Shown here: positions 1-10,509 of the stretch, piece by piece
How positions within the stretch are numbered: the stretch's first letter is position 1
Layout of the letters: each line of letters begins with the position of its first letter
From: Umbilicaria muhlenbergii
Taxonomy: Eukaryota; Ascomycota; Lecanoromycetes; Umbilicariales; Umbilicariaceae
Assembly (NCBI GenBank): GCA_000611775.1
Contig: KK106983.1
Coordinates: forward strand, 5,709,818-5,773,817
Direction of reading: 5' to 3'
DNA: 64,000 nt
The notes under the pieces: generated by a model
The model's input: only the letters and a program-made list of their open reading frames with translations
Databases searched by the model: none
Told to the model about the DNA's origin: nothing
Program-made: the position numbers and the translations under genes

Positions 1-775
1 ATTAGGGATTCCCCACAGGTCGTACACCCTGTGTGGTTACACGATCACAAGGAATCTTGCAGCAGGCGGGGAAGACGCCGTGTCTTCACTGCATCTACCA
101 TGTGATCCTTCATTCCCGGTCGTCTCCTTTCTCGACACTCGCCGAGAAGTCTTCTCCCTCGTACGCAGGACGCTGGGCAGAAGCACAGAGAGTGTGGCAG
201 TCTGTAGCTGGGCACTACCCTTGAGCATGCAAACACGAGATCATCATTTGGAAAATGTATGATTTTAGGTCGTAGAGCCAATGGCTTTTGGTCCTTCACA
301 TCAAAGGTTCCTCGGCTCTTTACTGGTTTCTAAATAGTCGAGGGGAAGACCCAGCTGGATGGGACTGTCACTGATTCTGTCCGTATGCTTACCAGGCTAT
401 TCAGCAGACATTTGTGCCCGTATGCCACGCGGTTGTAGTACTGTCGGGTCACTGCTCCTCCCACCACTTGCAGGTGCCCTCCCACTTCATGCATGTACGC
501 GGGAATTGGGAGTATCATGCGGAGAAGCGAGTACATGGTTTCATATATTAGTACAGTACAATCGTTTCGCAATGCTGGCAAAGGCCCGGAAGAAACAGCA
601 CTCGCAAGAAACGAAATCCTTGGCTTCTCAATTTTTGAACATCGACCCATCTTGTCCACTACTAAAACTGCAGATCCTCCCGACTGCACTGCGTCTCATT
701 CTCATATTCATGTTTTCCGTCCTTCCCTAGTTTTTATCGAGTCCGTGCATGGTCTGGGATGCTATTGGCACACCT
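1..775. other. No gene seen; flank downstream of the opsin
   Basis: Short open frames occur on both strands but have no recognisable domain, no consistent splice sites and unremarkable composition. The right part is probably the 3' untranslated region of the minus-strand opsin. Confidence 0.5.
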
Positions 776-1902
776 CTACGCACCCTCGTCATCCTCGCCG
801 ACACGGATGGTGCCATCCTTGGTGACGCCGTGGGCCCAGAAGCCATCAATGGAGATGGAGCTGTTGACAGTTGTTAGTGACGATTCCAACACTACAAAAA
901 TATGACTACTTACGTGGCTGACGAAGCGTCGTGAGTGAACAGAAGCCAGAAACCAAACACTGGCTTGGCGAGAACGTCGAGGACAGCATAGCAGACAATC
1001 TCAGCATCAACACCGATGGTGCGGGATCCGTCGGCAATACCCCAGATGCTACGAGTGGTTAGCATAGTTACCCAAGTGGGAAGACTTCGATGACATACAT
1101 TGGGTAGATGGTCCAGAGGACCAAAGTGAAACCAGCAATGGCGGTGAAAAAGGTGCCGGTCTTCTTGTCCTTGGCCATTGCCGAGGAACGGCCGTGGACG
1201 GCAAGCTGGTAGATGATCACAAGGTAGGCGATGCAACCCATGGCGTAGTAACCCCACTTCTGACCACCCTCGTTTCCGAAAGCAGCGAAGAGACCAGTCA
1301 TGATCATGACCAGGTCAGCAACGATGGCGACGAGGATGTTGGCACCGCTCAATCCAGCGAGGAAGGCAAGATCGAGGAGCAAGAGCGGGGTGGTGATACT
1401 CCAGTCCACGTAGCGAGCCCAGTATACCTGGCGGTAGATGTCCTGAGTGGTGTCGGGAGTGTGCTTGTGGGATTCCTTGAGGACGATGTGGTTATAGGAG
1501 ATGCCGTCACCGGAAGCCATGGCGAAGTACGAAATGGCAGCGAAGGTGGTGATGAAGGCAGTCAAGATGTGGAACAAGCGTTTTTGCTATGTCAAGTTAG
1601 CTTTAGGCGCTGCTCATGAAGGATCATAATCCTTACGACTGGGACTCGGAAGGCCATCACGTAGAAGGCGAGGGAGGAGATGATCATGATCACGAAGACG
1701 GCCCTATCAAGATCAGCTTGCAATGCAGATCGTACGAGTTCCGTGTCAATTACCATAGTGTGCGATGCCCAGTCTCCCCGGCTTTGGCGTAGATGGGGGT
1801 GTTGCCTGGCACCACGGTCGGCAGAGGTACATGCGGGTACGACGACGATGACGTTGGCACCAGGATGTTGCTCTTCTTGAAAGCTTCGACGGGGTCAATC
1901 AT
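776..1902 (-). CDS. Fungal proton-pump type rhodopsin (microbial opsin)
   Basis: Seven-helix retinal protein of the plasma membrane, of the Leptosphaeria rhodopsin/CarO type. Five exons join in frame: 1754-1902, 1637-1703, 1099-1586, 914-1048 and 776-860, giving 307 aa. The helix-C motif RYVDWSITTPLLLLD supplies the proton-acceptor Asp (about D133, bacteriorhodopsin D85) and the proton-donor Asp (about D144, bacteriorhodopsin D96). Helix G has LDVLAKPVFG with the retinal Schiff-base Lys (about K263). Having both carboxylates is the pattern of light-driven proton pumps, not of sensory or Nop-1 type opsins; pumping is inferred from this. The start ATG at 1902 precedes a hydrophilic N-terminus, as in relatives. 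No carotenoid or retinal-synthesis gene lies next to it in the window. Confidence 0.95.
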
Positions 1903-3083
1903 CTTGACGGTCGTTGATTGATGATTAGATTAGTTGTTCAGATGTTGATGATGTGGTGAGATTGGATGATGAAGCTCTTGATGTAAGACGAGAGGGGGTG
2001 TGTAGAAGTACCTTTCTGGGGGAGAGGAGGTGGAGGAGTCCAGGTGGTGGTCAGAGTGGAGCTCAGCTCTTAGCTTATGTAACTTCCTTTTGCGGGGTTG
2101 GTCTAGCTCGCGGTTTTCTTGGAAGCAGGCGGCAAAGCGAGATGCCATTGGCCAACACGAGTCCAGTCGTCATAACGCTGCGCCTCGTGCCGGCGAGGCA
2201 GCAGCAGAATCGTCCACTTTCCAATCGAGCCAGTCATGTGCCAGCACGGCTCCACCTGACACTGCTTTCGCGACATCCCCCGTGCTTCATCTCCACCGTT
2301 CGCACTGGAGAGACAGGGGGACCGTTTTACTCGTTTCTAATATGTAAAGCACGACGGCGGCACCAGTCGAAGTACTATAGGTTGCAGGAGGTAAATGTCC
2401 GACTCATGCCTCTTCTCTACGATCATACTTGTTTTGCGGGGAGTAGAAAAAGGTACAAGTAAGGTACTCCACTCACGGGAGAGTTCCAGGTTCCATCGAC
2501 AAAGGCCAAAGCGCTTACCATCCCGCTGGCGCTCCCGTGAGTCTACAGGCATTCGTGTTGGCACCGCCACATGCTAATCTCCCATTGAGCTACAACTGCT
2601 CCTTGGCTACTCTTGGTGTTGTACGAAAATCTTAACGAGAGGAATGAAGGGTACGGTGTCAGAGTGTCCTCTGCTGTATCTTACAAGATGTCGTGACTCT
2701 GGGTACTGTTTCAAATGAGAACGAGCGGCGCGCAAGACATGTTCTACATTACTGGGATCCTGACAAGGTACCTTAGTCTCCATGTTTTCTTCTGTTCGGT
2801 ACGCAGTTGTGCATACCACTACCATACGCTCCTGACCATGAGGTTGAGTTTACATCATATCTCTAAATAATGATTGCCTTAATCTGTGAATAGTTATCGG
2901 TCACGTTGTGAGGCCATCGGTGAAAACTCTCGCACGGCTCCTCTAGAGCACTTCTTCTCTTCCATAGCTTCTCATATCTCCTCCTCTCTTTCGTCCGTCA
3001 GCGTCCTTCGAACGCTCCCCACATCTCTCCCTCTCTGCCCCACATCCACCATTTACGAGTCAGTTTCCTCTCCACCAGTCACA
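1903..3083. other. Intergenic, upstream of the opsin; nothing firm
   Basis: This holds the opsin promoter and leader. About 2940-3080 is pyrimidine-rich and looks like a fungal transcription-start or leader region for the small frame that follows. I see no supported gene. Confidence 0.4.
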
Positions 3084-3264
3084 ATGGAATATTTCTACAG
3101 ACAAACCGCCTGTCCCGTTCTGCAAACACGACTTGTTCTGCCGATACGACCAACTCTACCCACCCCCAAACGAGATCGAATCCATGCACTCCAAGCTGGC
3201 TAGAACCCACTTCGACCGACATCCCGGCCCCTGTTCCGAGGTTCGCTGTTGCTATTGCGGGTGA
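3084..3264 (+). pseudogene. Possible small Cys/His-rich protein, frame broken by one base
   Basis: An ATG in good context (CACAATGG) after a pyrimidine-rich leader opens a frame beginning MEYFYRQTACP. The rest continues in the neighbouring frame as FCKHDLFCRYDQLYPPP and then about 33 residues ending CCYCG before TGA. Removing one C from the CCC run near 3111 would join both parts into a protein of about 59 aa with several Cys and His residues, suggestive of a small zinc-binding fold. Whether the extra base is real, an assembly error or marks a non-gene cannot be settled here. I do not recognise the family. Confidence 0.35.
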
Positions 3265-5507
3265 AAACGCAGCCGCGTAGAGTCCGCAATTTGGCGGATA
3301 AGTGCCGTGACATTCATCGGTATTGTATGGGGGTTAATAGGCGTTTCCGTCTATCTGGCGGATCCACTTGAGAAGTGATTAAAGGGGTGATTTGATGGCA
3401 GGAAAAAAGGGCGAAAAAGGGAAACTTGGGGGTGGGTGCTGAGTTGCAGAATTTACGCCGTTGTGGCCAGTGATACCATCGGGATTTGAACTACGAGAAG
3501 GCTCATGCTAAAGGTAGATAAATGGACACGCATGGCTATAAGCAATGGTGATCGAGATACAACCTTTGTTATGGATGGGCACAGATATGGATCATAACGT
3601 CTATACTCGTCTGCTGCAGTCACATCTGTTTTTGCGATCACTTATGATCTTGATAATTGATCCACGACGCACTAGAGCCTCAAGTGGTCAAGCCATAATA
3701 ATTGGCACCTTATGTCTGGGAAACCGCTCGAAAGCTCATCAATGTATACGACATCCAGAAATATCAATCTTACGAGAACTTGAACACCTTTAAGAAGCTC
3801 TCACTCAATTGTTAGGGCATCTGCTGCCGCAAACTGCCAGCTATCTTGGCTCTATGCCAAAAGCGGTAAGGCTAAGCTGCTTTAGGCTTAGGGCACATTC
3901 CCCGCCTGCCACCAGCTTCCATTGTTCTCAAGCTCGACGACTTAGAACAGACCCAGCAATAGACATGTAGGGCAAGTGCTTGTTGTCCTTCTGACAAGTA
4001 GGAACACTCAGACACGAACAATGTTGCAGAGGGAAAGACACGGCAGATGGCTGTGATATCATATTGACTTGGCCAGTGTACAACTACCTTTTACCCTGAC
4101 CACCATAGCACCTCGAGCCTGATGTGCTTCTTCACGTGGTTTATCATAGGCTATAATGCTAGTCTAATATGGGCCAGGGTACGACATGTCATCGAATGTT
4201 CATTTAAGAGGGGCTGACACGCCGGATACTGACTGTTCTACCGCGAGCTTCCTTTTCCTGCTTGATACTGCTGTTATTTTCCGTGTTCTTCTTTACCTTT
4301 TTCTTGTGCTTGAAACCATAAGAGCGTCCTGCAAGCTCGAACTCTTGGTATCATCAAGAGCTGTATTCAATTGTAGCCGACACTGTTCGAAGGTAACGCG
4401 GCACCCTTCGTGAACTTTGGCTGCTCTCTGTGCCTTCGAGTTAGTCTTTGTAGCATGATCTAGTCGAGCGAATGATTGTGAAGGCGACGCCCTCTGCATA
4501 TGGCATGGAGGCCGAAGCTATATTCTTACTGCAAAAGTTTTTACAATTAGTTGAAGTAAGTCCGTTGCGGTGTATTGAGCCTTCAATAGAAAGAGGTGTT
4601 TGCCCGAGGCGGTCGGACTAGGATTCCATCCCTCCGGTATACGAGGATATCGATGGAACAAGAGTCTTTACAACTGGCGCGCAGGAGGGTTAAGGATAAG
4701 CCTACGGCAGCTCCGATAGCGCGGTAATCACAATCTCGCGACATTAGCTAGAACCGGTGTAAGCATCTATGCTGAAGGGACGGTAATGTTCTCTGGAGGC
4801 CGTCTTACACCCTGGAGGAGGCACTACAAACGGAGGTGACTACAATGGGAATAGCCCTGTGGGCTGCAATTCAGCTGGCCGCTTCTTATGTCAGCCGTGT
4901 TCCTTCTTGTGCAACCAACGGCCATCCACTTACACCCACGCGACCACAGCGAAAGCACTCAGCAAATTCAGGCGAATAAGGAACCAGGCCCAGCCGGGAG
5001 GCACGTTTGTCTGATGCTTCGCAATCACAAGCCTTTGCGGCTGTTTGTCCGAAGTGGGATTGTTAGAGATTCCTTCCTGTGGTGGCACAAGGCTGACCCG
5101 GAGAACAGGCGAATAGTCATCACCGCGACTCCAACGACAGAGGCGTAGGTGTGCGTTCCGGTGGCTTGTACATGCGACGTATCGCAGCTCTCTCGGGACG
5201 CATACTGGGAACAAGGCACCCTACAGGGTATCTCATATTTCCCCTAGATGTCGTGCAGTACCGAGATCTGCTATGCGCCATTTCAACCCGACTATGCCCT
5301 ACGACCCAAAGATCGTACACCCCTACCGGGCTGAAGGAAGCTAGACTTTATGGCGTCACACGTGTGCCTGCAGAAATTAACGTCTGCCTTTCTAATCCTT
5401 GCTCAGTCAAAATATGATATGTTCCGTATTCCTTTACAGGGCAGCTGAGCTGCCAGGTCTTATTGTGGGGCTATCGCCACCACAAGGCGATCACATATCA
5501 CTCCTGC
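3265..5507. other. Long intergenic stretch, no gene supported
   Basis: About 2.2 kb with only short frames on both strands (for example 4888-5148 plus). These lack domains, consistent splice signals and protein-like composition, and overlap equally long frames on the other strand. No repeat or transposon end was recognised. Confidence 0.4.
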
Positions 5508-5530
5508 CTGGAAGGATTTGGGACATATAA
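5508..5530 (+). promoter_or_regulatory. Promoter element plus TATA box of secreted-protein gene A
   Basis: CTGGAAGGATTT at 5508-5519 is followed by GGG and a TATAA at 5526-5530, about 135 bp before the ATG of gene A. The same 12-mer precedes the TATA box of gene C (8694-8705). Confidence 0.5.
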
Positions 5531-5661
5531 GAGGACGAGGTCGCCTTGGAGATTTCTCTAACATCAACATCCAGCTTCTTCAACAGCATCTTCACCAGCA
5601 TCTTCTACAGCCGCCTCACCAAAAGCCACCAAGTCCGCACCTGCACGCCTCCTCACTCACC

Positions 5662-6243
5662 ATGCAGTTCACCACCATCCTCATCGGCCTGGCTGCCTTG
5701 GCCTCCTCAGCGTGAGTCTCCCGCACCCCAATTACGTCTCAAAATCAGAAGGCGCCCTCCCATCAACCCAACAAGCAGAGCCCACGCATTTCTGGCTCCC
5801 CAACCTCGTCCCTGATTCTCCACACTTACTGACCCAACCACCCCCTCAACAGCATCGCAGCCCCTCAAGCCGAAGCAACCTGCACCACCACCTGGGACTA
5901 CTCTTTCCTGACTTCCGGCCCCACATCCACCGCCTACGAAACCACCTACACCGCCACCTCCAGCGTCGACTGCCAGGGCTGCGCCCTCGTGTCGCATGAT
6001 ATTGCCGGACTTGGTCCTGTGAGTGCTATCCCTCTGTCCCTTGCATCTGGTTGGATTTTATGACAACACTCTTGTGACGCGTTGTCGGTTCTCCTTTTGG
6101 GGGACCAGGGGGGGGTAAAGCGGATGGAGCGTCATGGCTGATTTTGGCGGGGGTGGGGATTATAGGTGGTTCATTATACTACTACTGTTACGGATCTGGC
6201 CACGGTCACGACGACGGTTGTGTGTGAGGCTAGTGCTTATTGA
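5662..6243 (+). CDS. Small secreted cysteine protein, family member A
   Basis: Predicted secreted protein of 97 aa from three exons, 5662-5711, 5853-6018 and 6166-6243, with intron phases 2 and 0. The N-terminus MQFTTILIGLAALASSA is a signal peptide ending near IAAPQA. The mature part has four Cys in the order TCTTT, CQGC and VVC, the motif GPTSTAYETTYTATSSVDC, and a Thr-rich tail HYTTTVTDLATVTTTVVC. The high Thr/Ser content suggests O-glycosylation. The closest relatives are in this window: C (8849-9543), D (9968-10509, minus) and the decayed B (7156-8111), so the family grew by local duplication. No known domain is recognised; an effector or cell-surface role is speculation. Confidence 0.8.
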
Positions 6244-7155
6244 GCGGGTTTGGAGCGGCTGGTCAGGAAGGGAGAGGGAGGGAAAGGAGAGGCGGTGTGG
6301 AGTGGGTGCGGGTGTGGGAAGTCATGGGGAGCGTTTGAGTGACGATGGAGGGGTCAGGATCTGGGCTACTTTTGAGCATTTCTTGCGTGGTGGGAACCGA
6401 AAGGGGCAGATTGTGACCATTGGGTTTTCATATATCAATATATTCAAGAAGTCGCGAGAATCGAATCAATAGCTTCCAAATTGAGCGTAGCTTGGCCGGT
6501 GAGAGTGTACTCGAACACTTCATCTAGGCTGTGCTTCGGCACGTCGTGTGGGGATGCGCGCCATTCCGCAGACCTAAGCTAATTTAAACCTCCTGCCACT
6601 GTCCACACCTAACCCATTTTTGGGATCTTCCCCCGAACCGCAGCTGAGCTGACCACGCGGTTGACAAAATAAATGCGACACCGAGAATAGCGCCTTGATT
6701 GTAAAAATTGCTACTCCCTGAGAAAAGCTATTCAACTTTCAGAAATTCATGGAATAAATATCTTGCATCTATAGTATCTATTTTCTCAAGTTATAGGTTT
6801 GTAAGTCCACTTGTCATTGCCCGAACGTTATTGCGAACTTGTAGGTCTATTCAATATGTTCGCTAATTTGCCCGGGTGGTGTAGCATTTATTTTTTCAAC
6901 CGCGTGGCTGACCTAGGTTTCCCGTCGAAGTTGTTACCCCGTTTGACGGGATTCTGTATGCCTGACCCGATTTGACTGATTTGCCTGGCGCATGTCTGGA
7001 AGACCGAGGGAGGGAGGGAGGGAGGGAGGGAGGATAAGAGGGTATGTATGCTCCCTGTAGGTAGGAGTGCCTGGTGTCTATCTCTTGATACATACATACG
7101 CACACTTTTTGGTTGGTACATCTCACTTGGATATTAAAGAAACAGGCACGATATT
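6244..7155. other. Intergenic; AGGG microsatellite
   Basis: Downstream flank of gene A. A (GAGG)n simple repeat lies at about 7006-7033. The rest (6570-6900) is fairly AT-rich. No gene was seen. Confidence 0.45.
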
Positions 7156-7403
7156 ATGCGGTTCACCAAAGCTGTCTTTGTTGCTTTAACTGTGCTGGCG
7201 TTGGTGAAGGCGTTGGTGGAAGTCCTGGTGTTGGTACTCACGTTCTCGTTCTTCCCCTTTTGGCCTCCCCCCGTTTGCCCTTTTCCTTGCTTTTCTCCTT
7301 GCCTTCGCTTTTCACCTTCCCCTTCGCCTTCCCTTTTCACCTTCCCCTTCCCCTTACCCACCCCTCTTCCACCACTTTCCTTCCCTTCCCCACCATTGCC
7401 TGT

Positions 7404-7467
7404 CCTCCCCTCCACCCCTTCCCTCCCCTCCACCCCTTCCCTCCCCTCCACCCCTTCCCTCCCCTCC
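7404..7467. repeat. 18-bp pyrimidine tandem repeat, about 3.5 copies
   Basis: The unit CCTCCCCTCCACCCCTTC is repeated exactly at 7404, 7422 and 7440, with a partial copy from 7458. It lies in the pyrimidine tract that fills the first intron region of pseudogene B. Confidence 0.9.
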
Positions 7468-7813
7468 TATTCCCCCGCCTTGCCCTAAACCCTCGCCCTT
7501 CATACGTTCCCCTTTCAACCCTTTCCTCGGATCCTCACTTGCGTCACCCGCTCACCTACTTCCTCACCGCCTTGCTGGCCTACTTCTTCTACTACTGCGT
7601 ACGAGTCTACTTCTACTGCGATTCAGAGTGTGGAGTTTGGAGTGTCGTGAGTGCGGGCTTGTGGGTAGACATGGGGTTGGGGTGGGGGTGGCGTAGTGAG
7701 GTTTTTGTTTCTAGTTGTTGGGGAGAAGAGCGGTTGGTGGGAGTGAGTGAGCCGGGTGGGCAGAAGATGAAATGTAGGGACGCTGAGGGAGGAAATGATG
7801 TGAATAGGATGAT

Positions 7814-7859
7814 TGAGAGAGAGAGGGGGGGAGATAGATAGAGAGAGAGAGAGAGAGGG
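7814..7859. repeat. GA-rich microsatellite
   Basis: GA dinucleotides with G runs, inside a roughly 170-bp purine-rich tract (7790-7960) in the second intron region of pseudogene B. Confidence 0.85.
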
Positions 7860-8186
7860 AGGAGAGGAGAGGGGGAAAGCAGGGGAGAGATGATGAGGAG
7901 GGGAAAGGAGGGGAGGGGAGAGATGAGAAAAAGAGGGAGGGTGACGAGGGGACGGACGGGGAGAGGGGGGTAGGCGGGGGCTGAGATGACGGGGCTTAGG
8001 GGGAGATAGTAGCTGGCGAGTGGGGTGGTGTAGGTCATACCTTACACCACCACTGTGACTGAGTTCGCCACGCTCAGGACTGCGATGCTTTGGGCGACTA
8101 GTGCGCGATAAGCGGTGTGCTGGGCGGCTGGTGGGAGAGAAGTGGGGTTTGGGGGATGGGAGGGTTGGAGACGGGAGGGTGGGCGA

Positions 8187-8226
8187 TGGATTGTGGATTG
8201 TGGATTGTGGATTTTGGATTTTGGAT
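8187..8226. repeat. Heptamer tandem repeat (GGATTGT/GGATTTT)
   Basis: About five and a half copies of a 7-bp unit, GGATTGT drifting to GGATTTT, just downstream of pseudogene B. Confidence 0.9.
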
Positions 8227-8693
8227 GGGGAAGAGGTTAGTTGAGTCTGACTGGTGCTTGTGCTGTGGAATGGAAGGTGTGGGTTGGTTGCTTGAATGTT
8301 GATGAGGCGAGAGGTTGTGGGTATCAGATATGGTTGGCCTGAACCTAGCCCCGTGACGCCAGAATATTGATTGCCAACCTTGTGGATCGTAGCTGACACT
8401 TTCGATGCCTTGGGTTCAGAGCTGGGATCTTCGAATCTAGTTGTTCGGAAATGTGCGTGGGCTAGTCTGCGAAAACTTGAGAAACAAAAACACACGCTGT
8501 CTCCGATCCCCGGGGATACCAGCGTCGAAGGGTGTAAGTTACCAGTTTCGCAAAGACCTAAGGAATTAACCTTCTGCCCCCAATTCTAACCTATTCTGGA
8601 TCTTTTCTCCAGACTGCAAACTGAGATGAGCTTTTAGGTCTTACCATCAAAGCGTTTCCATCACGAGACCGATCCTGTAGGACTGGATCCTGT

Positions 8694-8735
8694 CTGGAAG
8701 GATTTTGGGGGCGGGGGCGGGGAAGTATATATAAG
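8694..8735 (+). promoter_or_regulatory. Promoter element plus TATA box of secreted-protein gene C
   Basis: CTGGAAGGATTT at 8694-8705 is followed by a G-rich spacer and TATATATAAG at 8726-8735, about 115 bp before the ATG. The 12-mer is identical to that of gene A, and the TATA box is followed by AGG in both. Confidence 0.5.
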
Positions 8736-8848
8736 AGGGCATGATCAATAGGACATGCCCCGTCTTCATACCGCAGAAGCTTTCAACTTTCCTCACAGCA
8801 GGTATTCTTCTTCGCCACTTTTCGAGATCAAGAAGTCCGTCACGCACC

Positions 8849-9543
8849 ATGCAGTTCGCGAAGAGTATTTTGGTCGGCTTGGCTGCCTTGACTTCAGCGG
8901 CGTGAGTTGCTGCTGTTGCTCTTGTTACTCTCGTCCTCCCCCTTCCCCATCTTCTCTCCTCTCTCCACTCATCTTCCCCTCGTCTGCCTATTCCTCTGTC
9001 TTCAACATGCGGCTGACACCCCATAGCATCGCTATTCCTCAAGTGTTCGCCACTTGCACCACCACCTTGAACGTCCTCCCTACCTTAACTCAAGGCCCCA
9101 CCTCCACTACCTACGACACCACATTCACTGCCATTTCTAGTGTGGATTGTCATGGGTGTGCGCTTAGCTTGTCGACTCTTGGTCGTGTGCCGGTGGTAAG
9201 TTAGGCTTCATGTGTTCTTGATGCTGTGATTGTGTTTTCGCCTGGACTGAGTTGTTATCTATCGTCTTTGTTGCTGTGAGGTCGCTGTATGGGGCGGGCC
9301 CTGCTGGGTTTTGTTCGCGGGCTTGCGGTTCTTCATACCTTTCCCCCCTCCCTGTCTCTTCCTGCTTTTGAGAATGATCTCCGTCGTCTTTGCAGAACCC
9401 CAGCTGACAAGTGTGTTTCGTGTTTTGTGGCGATGTAGCCGGTCCACTTTACCACCACTGTGACTGATCTCGCGACACTTACGACCCAGACGGTGTGTGC
9501 TACCAGCACGCTTTGTGCGGGATGCTTGCCGCCGAAGGTTTAG
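8849..9543 (+). CDS. Small secreted cysteine protein, family member C
   Basis: Predicted secreted protein of 108 aa from exons 8849-8901, 9027-9195 and 9439-9543, with the same intron phases (2, 0) as member A. Signal peptide MQFAKSILVGLAALTSA. The mature region has TCTTT, GPTSTTYDTTFTAISSVDC, CHGC, then HFTTTVTDLATLTTQTVC and an extra C-terminal segment ATSTLCAGCLPPKV with two more Cys that A and D lack. It may therefore carry one more disulfide than its paralogs. It lies tail-to-tail with member D. Function unknown; extracellular location is inferred from the signal peptide and lack of further membrane segments. Confidence 0.82.
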
Positions 9544-9967
9544 GCGCCCGGAGTTAGGCCTGAAAGGACCGAGCGATGGGATGAGGATGGGGGATAGAGG
9601 AAGAAGGAGGTGTGTGAGGAAGGAGAGAAGAAGGAAGAGGAAGAGGAGAACGGTGATGAAAGGGAAATGATGGGATTGCTGTGTTAGTCGCTCATTTATA
9701 ATCTGACAATAAATTGTTTCGCATCATAGCACGGAACATAGAGTGAATCTCGTTGCGTTCACCCTCTTCGGAGCTCTTTCAGGTTTGTATCCATTGTATC
9801 TTGAGAAGCGGGGTAAACAGATTAGTACATTATGGAGTAATATACATTTGAGGCTTCAGCGGACTGCCAACAATACTTATTCCCTCATAGTCGGGGAAAC
9901 TCGAGAGATTAATTTGACGTAGATGTGCGAGGATCCCCAGACTATCCGAGGCACGCAATGAAAATCT
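9544..9967. other. Spacer between convergent genes C and D
   Basis: Tail-to-tail spacer. 9580-9665 is purine-rich (GA/GGA). It must hold both 3' ends; no gene was seen. Confidence 0.5.
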
Positions 9968-10509
9968 TCATCCCCTACTCTTCGCGCACACAATCGTCGT
10001 CGTCGTCGTCACCAGATCCGTCTCCGTCGTCGTGAAGTGGGCCACCTGTTCTCCGTCACGCACGATATTAGCAGTCGGACAATCTCGCTTTGATTTTCAA
10101 CAGCCCACTCTCTCCTCTTCTACTCAACGCAACGAAGTGAGGACTCACCGGCCCAACCCCCAAAAACCTCGTGCTGATGGAGAGCGCACAGCCAGAACAG
10201 TTGACGCTGGAGGTTCTGGTGATGGTCCTGTCGTAGGTTGTGGATGTGGGGCCCACGTTGAAGGGCGGGCCGGGGCGGACCACTGTGGTGGTGCAGGTGG
10301 CCGTTGTGGAGGACGGGCCGGTGGGGGACGAGAGGCTGGGACGGGGGGGTTTAGTAAGTTGAGAAGAGGGGAGGGGAGCCGGGAGGAAAGGATGTTGGAT
10401 GGGGAAAGAGAGGGGGAGCGGTAGGTGACTCGGTGAAGAGGTGAGAGGAGGGGACGTACGCCGCAGCAGCCAGAGCCAAGAAACCGAAGAGCGTAGAGGT
10501 GAAATACAT
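9968..10509 (-). CDS. Small secreted cysteine protein, family member D
   Basis: Predicted secreted protein of 104 aa on the minus strand, exons 10460-10509, 10149-10335 and 9968-10045, again with intron phases 2 and 0. Signal peptide MYFTSTLFGFLALAAAA. The mature part has TCTTT, GPTSTTYDRTITRTSSVNC, CSGC and a third exon HFTTTETDLVTTTTTIVC, followed by AKSRG and a stop. It has the four family Cys and not the two extra of C. The opposite orientation to A-C points to duplication with inversion. The CTGGAAGGATTT element of A and C was not found upstream of this copy. Confidence 0.8.

Larger units (their letters stand above)
7156..8111 (+). pseudogene. Decayed member B of the small secreted protein family
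   Basis: Three pieces line up with genes A, C and D. An ATG at 7156 gives a signal-peptide-like start (MRFTKAVFVALTVLALVKA). A second-exon remnant at about 7579-7646 reads PTSSTTAYESTSTAIQSVEF, matching the GPTSTxY...SSVDC segment. A third-exon remnant at 8040-8111 reads PYTTTVTEFATLRTAMLW, matching HFTTTVTDLATLTTQTVC, then a stop. The Cys of the CxGC and VC motifs are replaced or missing and no clean exon 1/exon 2 junction is seen. The introns are swollen with simple repeats (CT-rich 7250-7480, GA-rich 7800-7960). Confidence 0.7.

Noticed and set aside
1194-1619. Plus-strand frame of 141 codons
   Set aside because: Exact antisense of the opsin main exon; very acidic mirror composition.
4888-5148. 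86-codon plus frame with an ATG
   Set aside because: Overlaps equal-length minus frames; no family, signal peptide or splice support.
7623-8495. Minus-strand frame of 290 codons rich in Ser, Pro and Leu
   Set aside because: Opposite strand of GA-rich simple repeats; no domain; overlaps the decayed secreted-protein copy.
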